Shown in pieces: positions 26,784 through 34,324 of a DNA stretch of 64,000 nt. The notes under the pieces were generated by a model, which saw only the letters and a program-made list of their open reading frames with translations, was not told where the DNA came from and searched no databases. The position numbers were made by a program, and so were the translations under genes. How positions within the stretch are numbered: the first letter of the stretch is position 1; the number at the start of each line of letters is the position of its first letter. This stretch comes from Blautia hominis (GTDB taxonomy: Bacteria; Bacillota; Clostridia; Lachnospirales; Lachnospiraceae), in the NCBI GenBank assembly GCA_002270465.1, contig NQOF01000001.1, forward strand, positions 1,180,501-1,244,500. The letters are read 5' to 3'.

Positions 26784-26888
26784 TTGAATACCTCCCTCTC
26801 ATCCCGTCAAAATCCCTGCCGGCATGGGGTTTTGGCGTTCTGTTTTGTATATATTTACTATACATGGGTAAGGGGAAAAATTATAGTT

Positions 26889-26962
26889 GAGAAATTGTAG
26901 GTTTTCTGTACGAATTCTAGACAGAGGAGTGGAAAAATTAGTGTCAACTGGAGAAATTCTAG
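26889..26962. promoter_or_regulatory. Repeated motif upstream of the mannoside operon
   Basis: GAGAAATTGTAG (26889-26900) and GAGAAATTCTAG (26951-26962) differ at one base. A shorter related site, CGAATTCTAG, lies at 26911-26920. They sit in the leader/promoter region of the operon starting at 26783. They could bind an AraC-type response regulator, but no match to a known consensus is claimed. Confidence 0.35.
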
Positions 26963-26982
26963 CGTGTGTCTGAAAATTGCAT

Positions 26983-27019
26983 AAAAATAGACAATCACCT
27001 TTGTGCGGTGATTGCCTAT
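26983..27019 (-). terminator. Terminator of the exported-protein cluster
   Basis: On the minus strand 13-base arms (27007-27019 and 26987-26999, one mismatch, core GGTGATTG / CAATCACC) are followed by a T run at 26987-26983. It lies about 50 bases past the last gene of the cluster. Confidence 0.8.
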
Positions 27020-27069
27020 CTTACCGGATCAATGATAATCCACGGTTTTCGTTCTGTTATATCATGATC

Positions 27070-27606
27070 TTATTTCTTCAACTTCCTGTTTTCTTTCCAT
27101 CCGGAAAGCATCACACAGGCTGCGCCGGACAGAAACAGAGCCAGAAACCATATAACGGAATCCGCGGTGTCCCCTGTTTTTGCGGCATTGCTTTTGGATG
27201 CGGTATTCTTATTGCTGCTGCCCAAACCCGATGCTTTTTCTTTTATAAAGGTAACCTTTAAGGTCAGACCATCTTCGTATATAGCCTCAGCGGTATAGGT
27301 GGAATCCTTCAGCTTAACGGTTTTACCATCATACAGAACCTTGTCTGCCTGATAACCGCTGTCCGGTTTCACCTGATATGTCTGGGCTTCTAACCGCCGG
27401 ACCTTTATCTCCTGTTTTCCTGTATACTTTTTTCCGTCTACGATCACAGAACCGTGTTTGCCAATATCCAGATTTACCAGGTGTTCATCCGGTATCTGTG
27501 TTGTCAGTTCTGTACTTTTTTCCTCTGTGCCGGCTTGTACCGGCTCAGTTATCATAAAACACAGACACAGCATAACGACCGCTGCAAAGAACTTTCCTGT
27601 CCTCAT
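27070..27606 (-). CDS. Exported protein with KTGD-type wall-anchor tail
   Basis: 178 residues. Signal peptide with hydrophobic core AAVVMLCLCFMI, cleavage likely after VQAG. The middle is a small beta-rich domain (HGSVIVDGKKYTGKQEIKV...GYQADKVLYDGKTVKL) resembling the InlB B-repeat/flagellin-modification type of surface module. The C-terminus has KTGDT, a hydrophobic stretch of about 20 residues, then KENRKLKK: a sortase-like signal in the Lachnospiraceae KTGD variant rather than LPXTG. The ATG at 27606 is used; an upstream start lies 12 codons earlier. It is last in a five-gene cluster of exported proteins. Function not assigned. Confidence 0.72.
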   Translation of the reverse strand: MRTGKFFAAVVMLCLCFMITEPVQAGTEEKSTELTTQIPDEHLVNLDIGKHGSVIVDGKKYTGKQEIKVRRLEAQTYQVKPDSGYQADKVLYDGKTVKLKDSTYTAEAIYEDGLTLKVTFIKEKASGLGSSNKNTASKSNAAKTGDTADSVIWFLALFLSGAACVMLSGWKENRKLKK

Positions 27607-27648
27607 GCATGTCCTCCTTTCCTTTGCCCTATATCTTCTCAAATCCGG

Positions 27649-28134
27649 TTATGGCTGAACATTCTCCAGTTCGGCAGTAAATGTGACTGTGCTTTTATAA
27701 GTACCGGCTTTTGCCTTATTCCATGTATCCTGAGGTATGTGGATCGCCAAAGGTATTTCCTTCGGCTGGCTGCTCCTCAGCTCCGCCTCATTCCAAACTC
27801 CCTTGGAGAATGGTATATCTTTTGACTTATCTAAAAGCATATAGGTAAATTCTGCTTGTCCGTCATCGTTCTTAAATTTCTCTGTCGTGGCGCTCACAGT
27901 AACCTGCTGGCTGCTTCTGACGTTTCCCGTGACTTTCAGTGCACCGCTCAGGTCTGTATCGACAGTCCCATAGGAAACCGGAGTATCCATGGGAATCGTC
28001 AGTACATAGGATGAGTCTATGGTTGCAGTCAATGTGGTCGTATCCTGCTGGCTGCTGGATGACCCATAAACCGGAAGCGCAAAACTCCCTGTTATGATCA
28101 CACTCAGAATTCCTGCCATGATTTTTCTGTTCAT
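27649..28134 (-). CDS. Small secreted beta-rich protein
   Basis: 161 residues with a signal peptide (MNRKIMAGILSVIITGSFALPVYG). The mature part is one domain starting YVLTIPMDTP and ending AGTYKSTVTFTAELE. The same opening (aromatic-x-L/V-T/S-IP) and closing (AG-x-Y-x-G/S-T-x-T-F/Y) patterns occur in the next gene upstream and in the large protein of the cluster, so these are paralogous domains. No catalytic motif, no anchor. It may be a pilin-like or adhesin subunit; that is inference. Confidence 0.7.
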   Translation of the reverse strand: MNRKIMAGILSVIITGSFALPVYGSSSSQQDTTTLTATIDSSYVLTIPMDTPVSYGTVDTDLSGALKVTGNVRSSQQVTVSATTEKFKNDDGQAEFTYMLLDKSKDIPFSKGVWNEAELRSSQPKEIPLAIHIPQDTWNKAKAGTYKSTVTFTAELENVQP

Positions 28135-28148
28135 TGTTTCTCCCCCTT

Positions 28149-28655
28149 TTAGTTAATATCGACAACTTCCATTTTGTAGGTCATGGTTCCGGAATAATCA
28201 CCGGCCTTCACCTCACCTGCGTCCGCATAAACAGCTGAAAAAAAGATGCTTCCCCCGTACGTGGGCACGGTTTCCTCTGCCTGGTATTCAGCGATCACCG
28301 AATCCGTACTTACCTTGTTCTTACCCTCTTTGTCCATGCTGACATTTGTCTTTACTGCAGCCTTGTTATCTGTCCTGTTCAAGATCACAACACCATCGGT
28401 GATATTCTGTCCATTATTCTTCCCAATCTTAACCTGCAGCTTTTTGCCCGGCTCAATATTGATCTGGGTAACATCAAGTGATTTTTCTACATCCGTATCA
28501 GAATTGATCGTAGTCTGGGGGATGCTGACCATCCATGCATTTGGCTCCGTGTACCGGATCGTCATATCCTTGTCTGTAGCGGCTGCACTTACCGGCATAG
28601 CCGCTGCTGCGGTCATTGTCATGATCATGATTCCCACTGGTATTCTTTTCTTCAT
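28149..28655 (-). CDS. Small secreted beta-rich protein, paralogue of its neighbour
   Basis: 168 residues. Signal peptide MKKRIPVGIMIMTMTAAAAMPVSA, cleavage after the Ala-rich end. The mature domain opens WMVSIPQTTIN and closes AGDYSGTMTYKMEV, the same pattern as the adjacent 161-residue protein and the C-terminus of the 570-residue protein. Its centre (KLQVKIGKNNGQNIT, VVILNRTDNKAAVKT) is strand-rich with no Cys. It is 14 bases upstream of the next gene in an evident operon. Function unknown. Confidence 0.7.
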   Translation of the reverse strand: MKKRIPVGIMIMTMTAAAAMPVSAAATDKDMTIRYTEPNAWMVSIPQTTINSDTDVEKSLDVTQINIEPGKKLQVKIGKNNGQNITDGVVILNRTDNKAAVKTNVSMDKEGKNKVSTDSVIAEYQAEETVPTYGGSIFFSAVYADAGEVKAGDYSGTMTYKMEVVDIN

Positions 28656-28668
28656 ATTTGCCCTCCTC

Positions 28669-29169
28669 TTACTCTATGACATTTAAAGTCAGTTTTATTT
28701 CCGAACCGTTTAGCGGTGTCTGTTCTGCATCCATTGCAAAGCATTGGTATTTGAGAACTGCATTTTCGTATTCCCCTGCCTCCAACGCCTGATTTATGTT
28801 TATTTCATAGACCGCCTTGCCCGGTTCCAGCAGATCGGATTCCCATAATACAGTACCATCACTCAGCAGGATAGATACTTTGAAATAACAATTATTCTGT
28901 TCCGGATTAAAAAGATTCACAGACTGCCCGGTTGCCCCTGCTTTTAAATTCATAGCATCAAATCCCGGAATATCTATGGTGTCTGTGTTCTTTTCCCCTG
29001 AATATGTTTCCTTCTTTCCTGTCCAGTCCTCGGCACTGTTATCAACCTTTTCTATACTTTTTTCTTTTTCCGGATAAGGGTTCCATTTCATACCTACAGC
29101 AACCCCTATGCCCACTGCGGCTGCCAGCAGTATGACGGCTGCCGCGATCCATATTTTTTTGTTCTTCAT
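28669..29169 (-). CDS. Membrane-anchored exported protein of the surface cluster
   Basis: 166 residues with a single N-terminal hydrophobic segment (about residues 6-26, IWIAAAVILLAAAVGIGVAVG) and no clear cleavage site, so it is probably anchored. A charged linker leads to a globular domain: IDIPGFDAMNLKAG, NLFNPEQNNCYFKVSILL, LEPGKAVYEININQALEAGEYENAVLKY. The strand pattern suggests an Ig-like or chaperone-like fold. It follows the large repeat protein by 12 bases. By position it might hold or help assemble the secreted subunits; this is a guess. Confidence 0.7.
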   Translation of the reverse strand: MKNKKIWIAAAVILLAAAVGIGVAVGMKWNPYPEKEKSIEKVDNSAEDWTGKKETYSGEKNTDTIDIPGFDAMNLKAGATGQSVNLFNPEQNNCYFKVSILLSDGTVLWESDLLEPGKAVYEININQALEAGEYENAVLKYQCFAMDAEQTPLNGSEIKLTLNVIE

Positions 29170-29181
29170 TTCCCGCCTCCA

Positions 29182-30894
29182 CTACTCTACGGATACCGCA
29201 AAAGTCAGTGTACCGCTGTAATTTCCGGCCGGAACTGTACCGCTGCCGTCGGATGTTGCCGGATCACCAAAATAAATTTTCCGGCTGTCGGAACCCAGGT
29301 CTGAAACAGACAAGATTTCTATGCCTGTGGTCAGCGGTCCGCTCTCATTTGAAACAGATGTGAAAACCTCTGCGCTTCCGCCCATTTGTGATAAAGCAAG
29401 CGCTCCTTCCTGGCTAATCTTTGTGGAGTCAGAGACTTTGACTTTCACTTGTTTTCCTATATCCGGAAATGTCATGTATACTCCGCTGACAGAAATATCG
29501 GCCTCATGCATGCTGCCTAATTCCAATGAAGTCGGAATCGTCAGTGTATACATATTTTCCAGAAGTTCTGAAATTGTGATCTTGGAGTTAGCAAATTCTC
29601 CTATGTATCTGTTCTGCGGAGTGGTTATCACATGGTCGCGGCCTGTCATGTAAAGATAATAAGAATCATCATTTTCATGATTGCCGGCCACTTTATAATC
29701 CATTCCGTCTACATTCACGGAAGGAATTCCGGGTTGGTTTTCCAGTATTGCCCTATATACATAATTCCCATTCCCATCTGTGGGACTTCCGCTTACAGGG
29801 CCTTTAATACTTCCGCCGGTGATCACAGTGTTTTTTGCTGAGCCATTAGAACCGCCGCCAATTCCGCTTCTTCCATACTTGTCTGACGCTTCTACAGTAC
29901 CGCCGGTTATGGTAATGTGGTCTGCGCTTCCATTACTTCCACCTCCGATACCGGCACCATTGGTTCCTCCTTTCGCTGTGATAGTTCCCCCGTTTATGGT
30001 GATATTACCTGCCTTCCCATTGGATCCTCCTCCAATACCGGCACCATTGATTCCTCCTGTTGCTGTGATGGTTCCCCCGTTTATGGTGATGTTACCTGTA
30101 TCCCCATTGGAACCACCTCCAACACCGGCACCATTGATCCCTCCTGTTGCTGTAAGACTTCCATCCGACATTCCATCTCCTGCAGCGGATGTTATGATCA
30201 AAGATCCTGAAGTGACATTCCTAAAGTCCAGTCCTGCATTACTGACATTGCTTGTCTTCAAAGTATTTATACCGCTCAGCTTCAGCGTAAGCCTGGCAGA
30301 CGGGTCTACCAAAAGAGCTGCTCCTGAGGAAGTATTGATCGTTAAATTCTCAATTGTGATGCTCCCCTCAAAATCTGGTGCTACCACGATTCTGTCTCTT
30401 GTTGTATTGCCGGTGACTGTATAATCCCCACTGCTGCTAAACGTCAGAACGTTTTTGTCATATACCCATCCATCCTGCGGGGTAACGGTTAGATCGTTTA
30501 ATGCAAATACCTGGGGATTTGGATTCTGCTGCCCCTCAGAAACATTCCCGTTATCCGGTGATAAAGCCTTATCCGTATCCTCGGTTACGTTTCCTGCTTC
30601 ACCTGTAACGATTCCTGCTTCTTCTGTCACATCATCTTCCTTTTCTCCATTCTGATCCACGCTTTCCGGTTCTTTCTCTTCCGATGTCCCGATATTTTTC
30701 TCTTGTTCGGACGGATCTTCAACTGCCGGCGATTCGATGTTCCCCTGCTGCTCCTGCAAAACACCCGCGTTCGTGTTTGTTTCCTGCTCTGTCTCAGCTG
30801 CATAGACCGGATTTCCCATGGAAAAAGCCATAACAGATATCCCCAGCAATGTAGTCCGTATACAGGTCTTACAGCCGCGTCTTTTTTGCTTCAT
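29182..30894 (-). CDS. Large secreted protein with beta-helix-like glycine repeats
   Basis: 570 residues. Signal peptide in MKQKRRGCKTCIRTT...MAFSMGNPVYA. Then an acidic low-complexity stretch rich in Glu, Asp and Val (~25-125); a strand-rich region (VVAPDFEGSITIENLTI, ARLTLKLSGINTLKT) like carbohydrate-binding beta-helix proteins; and four 29-residue repeats of the form GG-x-NGAG-I/V-GGGSNG...ITINGGTITA (~250-365). Last is a C-terminal domain opening YTLTIPTSLE and closing AGNYSGTLTFAVSVE, shared with the two small secreted proteins. It has no anchor of its own. The ATG at 30894 has GGGAGG at longish spacing. First gene of the cluster; likely a surface or matrix adhesin. Confidence 0.7.
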   Translation of the reverse strand: MKQKRRGCKTCIRTTLLGISVMAFSMGNPVYAAETEQETNTNAGVLQEQQGNIESPAVEDPSEQEKNIGTSEEKEPESVDQNGEKEDDVTEEAGIVTGEAGNVTEDTDKALSPDNGNVSEGQQNPNPQVFALNDLTVTPQDGWVYDKNVLTFSSSGDYTVTGNTTRDRIVVAPDFEGSITIENLTINTSSGAALLVDPSARLTLKLSGINTLKTSNVSNAGLDFRNVTSGSLIITSAAGDGMSDGSLTATGGINGAGVGGGSNGDTGNITINGGTITATGGINGAGIGGGSNGKAGNITINGGTITAKGGTNGAGIGGGSNGSADHITITGGTVEASDKYGRSGIGGGSNGSAKNTVITGGSIKGPVSGSPTDGNGNYVYRAILENQPGIPSVNVDGMDYKVAGNHENDDSYYLYMTGRDHVITTPQNRYIGEFANSKITISELLENMYTLTIPTSLELGSMHEADISVSGVYMTFPDIGKQVKVKVSDSTKISQEGALALSQMGGSAEVFTSVSNESGPLTTGIEILSVSDLGSDSRKIYFGDPATSDGSGTVPAGNYSGTLTFAVSVE

Positions 30895-31011
30895 AAATAT
30901 GCTGCGCCTCCCTTCAACTGTTTTCATGCATAATACATAGATCCAGCATAGCACAGCAAAGAATTCCGAAACAGTATTGGAAACCCAAACTCCTGCTTTT
31001 ATACCGAAAGA

Positions 31012-31039
31012 CAAAAAAGGCAGGGATAATCCCCGCCTT
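31012..31039 (-). terminator. Terminator of the alpha-mannosidase operon
   Basis: On the minus strand AAGGCGGGGA (31030-31039) pairs with TCCCTGCCTT (31017-31026), followed by a run of T. It lies just past the stop of the DUF4091 gene and upstream of the exported-protein cluster, separating the two units. Confidence 0.82.
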
Positions 31040-31047
31040 CCTTACAC

Positions 31048-32724
31048 TTACTCTTTCCTTGTTCCTGCCTTTAACGATATCTCACCATTGACCCTCTTTC
31101 TCAGCCGGAATAAAAAATCATGCTCCCTTGGATATGCTTTGAATGTAAGGTCCATACCGGCCGTTTCACGGACAAGCTCTTCCACATATTCCCGGGACGT
31201 GTACTGTTCCAACGCCTCAAGCGCCCGCAGATCCTCCATGGCCTCTCTTAAAACCTCCAGCCTGATGGAGGAAAACGGCTGTCCCTCCGGCCCCGGATAG
31301 ACAAGGAAGGCATCCCCTGAGGGGAAACTCTCTCCGCTGTCTGTCACGGCAAAAGGGTCGATGTGCTGCAGGGAAAACCTGGTATTGTAAAAATTATATC
31401 CCCACTGAAGAAATCCCTGCATCCGGTACAGATAGAGCTGCACACCTAAAATGCGGTTTCTGCGGGAAGGCATTGCAAAAAAACGATTGCTCACATCCAC
31501 CCCCTGAACGCAGCAGTAATACGTCCACAGATTGGGAATCCCCGCCTCCAGAAACGGTTCCAGATGGTCAGAGGCGACCACCGGACATGAGGCCAGACCA
31601 AGACGGTAGAATTCAAAGTCACTCAAAGCATCCAGAATTCTGCAGTCACCCAGTCCCCGGCGCATACACAGAACCGCGCTGCGGTAACTGTCTATATCGT
31701 TCATCCCCGGCTCGTCGGATACATGAAACCAGGTATGCTCCAGCACACCATTGTCCTGCAGATACCCCTTTAGCTGCGGCAGAAACTCCATCAGGAAAGA
31801 CCGGTATTCCTCTTGCTCCGCACAGGTATCCCATCCGAAGACCTGCTGCTGCCTGCCGTTTACCAGCGCCATGATCTTGGGCGCGGACCGGGCACCCCAC
31901 TGGGTGAACAGCGGCGCCATCTCAATCCAGGCAATGCCGCACTCCCGGCACATGGCGATCCATCTTCCCAGCCTGGAAAACCCAAACTTCCAACCTTCCT
32001 TCGTCCGCTCTGCCTCTACCAGCTGGACTGTCGTCCGCTCCCCGCCCACAGCCGTATCCATGGGTGGTGTGAACAATGGTGTCAAAATCATATTTATTCC
32101 GCTCTCTGCTGCCAACGTGATAAACTTTCTCAGGATCTCCCAATGCTGTTCTGAAAAAACAGGTACCCTATAGTGATCCGCCAGACAGTCCGCATGAAGC
32201 CACTCCGTATGCAGCAGCCTTTGAGCCGGCAGTTTTCCACCGTGCACTTTGAAGACAACCGCCTCTTTCCACAATATTTCCCCGTTTTTCACACGGGCGG
32301 ATACCTCTATCGTATGATCGCCGGGCTTCATATCCTGTCCGACACATACCCGGATCCAAAGCGCCCTCCACTGTCCCGGCACAGCCCGTACGGTCCCGTC
32401 CGGCAGAGGCTCCAGCACATCGGGGAACATGCCCGGTTCCCTGGTCAAATAATCATCATCAAAAGAACCGCTGCAAGGGTAAGCACTGGGCACAAGCCCT
32501 ACCCGAAATATACGAAAGGAGATTCCCGGATGGCTGTGGATCTCAAAATGCAGGTCCTCCTCCAGCATATGGGATTCGTCGTACTCCACGGTGTAAGCGA
32601 TCTGAAATGACGTCCGCTCCCCGGCAAAACTCCCCGCACAAAGGGGATGATCCCGTTTTTTGGGCGGCTTTCCCGGGAAAATCTTATCCAGGGAATCCGC
32701 CAGACAAAAATCATACTGATGCAT
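31048..32724 (-). CDS. DUF4091 domain protein, GH123-like putative glycosidase
   Basis: 558 residues, no signal peptide. An N-terminal beta-sandwich (~1-180) precedes a TIM-barrel-like region with ILTPLFTPPMDT, WIEMAPLFTQWG, then HVSDEPGMNDIDSYR and the DUF4091 end with LGVQLYLYRMQGFLQWGYNFYN. The segment HVSDEP corresponds to the catalytic acidic pair of GH123-related proteins. The real start is the ATG at 32724 behind AGAGGAGG; the frame runs 68 codons further upstream over the previous gene. Last gene of the alpha-mannosidase operon. The specific substrate is unknown; hexosaminidase-like action would suit N-glycan breakdown. Confidence 0.75.
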   Translation of the reverse strand: MHQYDFCLADSLDKIFPGKPPKKRDHPLCAGSFAGERTSFQIAYTVEYDESHMLEEDLHFEIHSHPGISFRIFRVGLVPSAYPCSGSFDDDYLTREPGMFPDVLEPLPDGTVRAVPGQWRALWIRVCVGQDMKPGDHTIEVSARVKNGEILWKEAVVFKVHGGKLPAQRLLHTEWLHADCLADHYRVPVFSEQHWEILRKFITLAAESGINMILTPLFTPPMDTAVGGERTTVQLVEAERTKEGWKFGFSRLGRWIAMCRECGIAWIEMAPLFTQWGARSAPKIMALVNGRQQQVFGWDTCAEQEEYRSFLMEFLPQLKGYLQDNGVLEHTWFHVSDEPGMNDIDSYRSAVLCMRRGLGDCRILDALSDFEFYRLGLASCPVVASDHLEPFLEAGIPNLWTYYCCVQGVDVSNRFFAMPSRRNRILGVQLYLYRMQGFLQWGYNFYNTRFSLQHIDPFAVTDSGESFPSGDAFLVYPGPEGQPFSSIRLEVLREAMEDLRALEALEQYTSREYVEELVRETAGMDLTFKAYPREHDFLFRLRKRVNGEISLKAGTRKE

Positions 32725-32746
32725 ATATCCTCCTCTTCCCCGCCGC

Positions 32747-34324
32747 TTAAAAAATTTCCACCTGCACTGCGCAGTCGGTATGATCAAAGCGGAAACGCAC
32801 GACAGCATTGTCTTTTTCCACTGTGAACCTTCCCTTATTGGAACTTCCGCTTCTGGGATACCCGTCCCCGCAGTAAGTAGCTGACAATGTCCCATAGGTG
32901 GAAACCGCAAAATCATAGGTTCCTGCATAAGGCATCACAACACTCAGGGTGTATGTGTTATTTCCTATATAATACATCCGCGTCACTTCACTGTTGGAGT
33001 CGTTTTTCACGGCCCCCACATAAGGCTGGAAACTCCCGTAAACCACCACCTTTTCCGGAAGCTTGATCCCCGTCTCCGGGTCATAGACTTCCCTGGCGCC
33101 GTACGCGATCTGAAGCTCCGGATTGGCAGCCTGCTGTCTCAGACGGTGCCCTTCCTGCCACAGGCGCTTTACTGTCTCCTCCTGCCCAAATCCCATAGGA
33201 CAGGACGGACTCTTTTTATTGATCTGATAAAATGTCTGTGTGTCTATGGTTCCACTGTCCCCCCGCTCCATGGTTACCGGGGCATCCCCCAGCATCCGGC
33301 GGAAGGGGATCTCAAAAAATCCATTCACATTATTCACTTCCAGCCACCGGTATGTGTACTCCAGAAAATGGTTCCGTTTTTCAAAATCCTGATGGGCAAA
33401 CCAGGCGATCTGATCATATCCCCACCAGTCTTTTAAGGCAAGTTCCTCCCTGGAATATTTGGCGGGGTTATCCACCACAAGGCCTCCCCAGTTGTCGTAT
33501 TCCATCAGATAAGGCATGGCCTGTGCTGACCAGCCATTTGGATTTAATCCGCCCTCACTGTATCCCTCACGGACCAGTACCAGGTCTGTACCCTCCCGCT
33601 CCAAAAGCGGAACCCGGGTAAAAGGCATGGCATGATAGTCAAATAACAGCGTTCCCCGCCGGTTCACCCCATGTGTGTGGGCATCCAGCAGCACCTTATG
33701 TCTCCTGCCATGAACAGACGCATACCTGCGTATCATCTCAAAAAGCTCCTGCGTCTTTACCATCCCCCGGTCATTTGCCGTATAAAGATGTACCTGCCCC
33801 ATATGGAGTGCTTCATAGCCGCAGTCAATATAGCGCGCTGCCCGGTAGTAAAACCACATCCTGGCTTCCTGTCTGTTCAGATCAGGGATTCCCCCATTCT
33901 TTTCCGGTTCCTCTCTGTGGCTGACAAATCCCCCCGGCTCCCCGGGAAACAGGGTATCTGCCAGACAGAAGCACCTGTCCTCCGGCTCCATCCCAAAATC
34001 ATGGAACACAAACTCAGGTATCTTCACGGTCTCTATCCTCTCTGTCACCCACTCAAAAATACAGGCCTGCAGGATTATATCCGGGTCTGCCTCATGTACC
34101 CTTTCTGCCAGTTCCTCTGACCTGGCAAAATGCACCCGGTCATCCTCCGTCATATACCAGATCCCTGAAGCCCGCCCCAGGAATTTCACTCCCAGCTCCC
34201 GTATCACCCGCAGGTCATCCGAGAGGGTCCTGCTCTCATAAAGCCCTGCCGCGGTCACTGCCCGCGACAGATAATTTTCCAGGACTTCCTTTGAAATCCT
34301 GCCGTCAAACTTATAATCCATCAT
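32747..34324 (-). CDS. Unclassified TIM-barrel-like protein, putative glycoside hydrolase
   Basis: 525 residues, cytoplasmic. I do not recognise a family. Residues ~20-370 look like a barrel: repeated strand-helix units with acidic residues at strand ends (DIILQACIFEWVTERIE, HKVLLDAHTHGVNRR, DLVLVREGYSEGG, NGFFEIPFRRM). The C-terminal ~110 residues are a beta-sandwich (VVYGSFQPYVGAVKND, YAGTYDFAVSTYG) like a carbohydrate-binding module. The first of two consecutive ATGs (34324) has GAAGGG upstream. It overlaps the aminopeptidase gene by 14 bases and sits between known mannoside-degrading genes, so action on a sugar is likely but unproven. Confidence 0.65.
   Translation of the reverse strand: MMDYKFDGRISKEVLENYLSRAVTAAGLYESRTLSDDLRVIRELGVKFLGRASGIWYMTEDDRVHFARSEELAERVHEADPDIILQACIFEWVTERIETVKIPEFVFHDFGMEPEDRCFCLADTLFPGEPGGFVSHREEPEKNGGIPDLNRQEARMWFYYRAARYIDCGYEALHMGQVHLYTANDRGMVKTQELFEMIRRYASVHGRRHKVLLDAHTHGVNRRGTLLFDYHAMPFTRVPLLEREGTDLVLVREGYSEGGLNPNGWSAQAMPYLMEYDNWGGLVVDNPAKYSREELALKDWWGYDQIAWFAHQDFEKRNHFLEYTYRWLEVNNVNGFFEIPFRRMLGDAPVTMERGDSGTIDTQTFYQINKKSPSCPMGFGQEETVKRLWQEGHRLRQQAANPELQIAYGAREVYDPETGIKLPEKVVVYGSFQPYVGAVKNDSNSEVTRMYYIGNNTYTLSVVMPYAGTYDFAVSTYGTLSATYCGDGYPRSGSSNKGRFTVEKDNAVVRFRFDHTDCAVQVEIF

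Noticed and set aside
29780-30424. A 214-codon plus-strand frame rich in Pro, Ile and Leu
   Set aside because: It is antisense to the Gly/Asn/Thr repeats of the large exported protein. Its composition simply mirrors that repeat.
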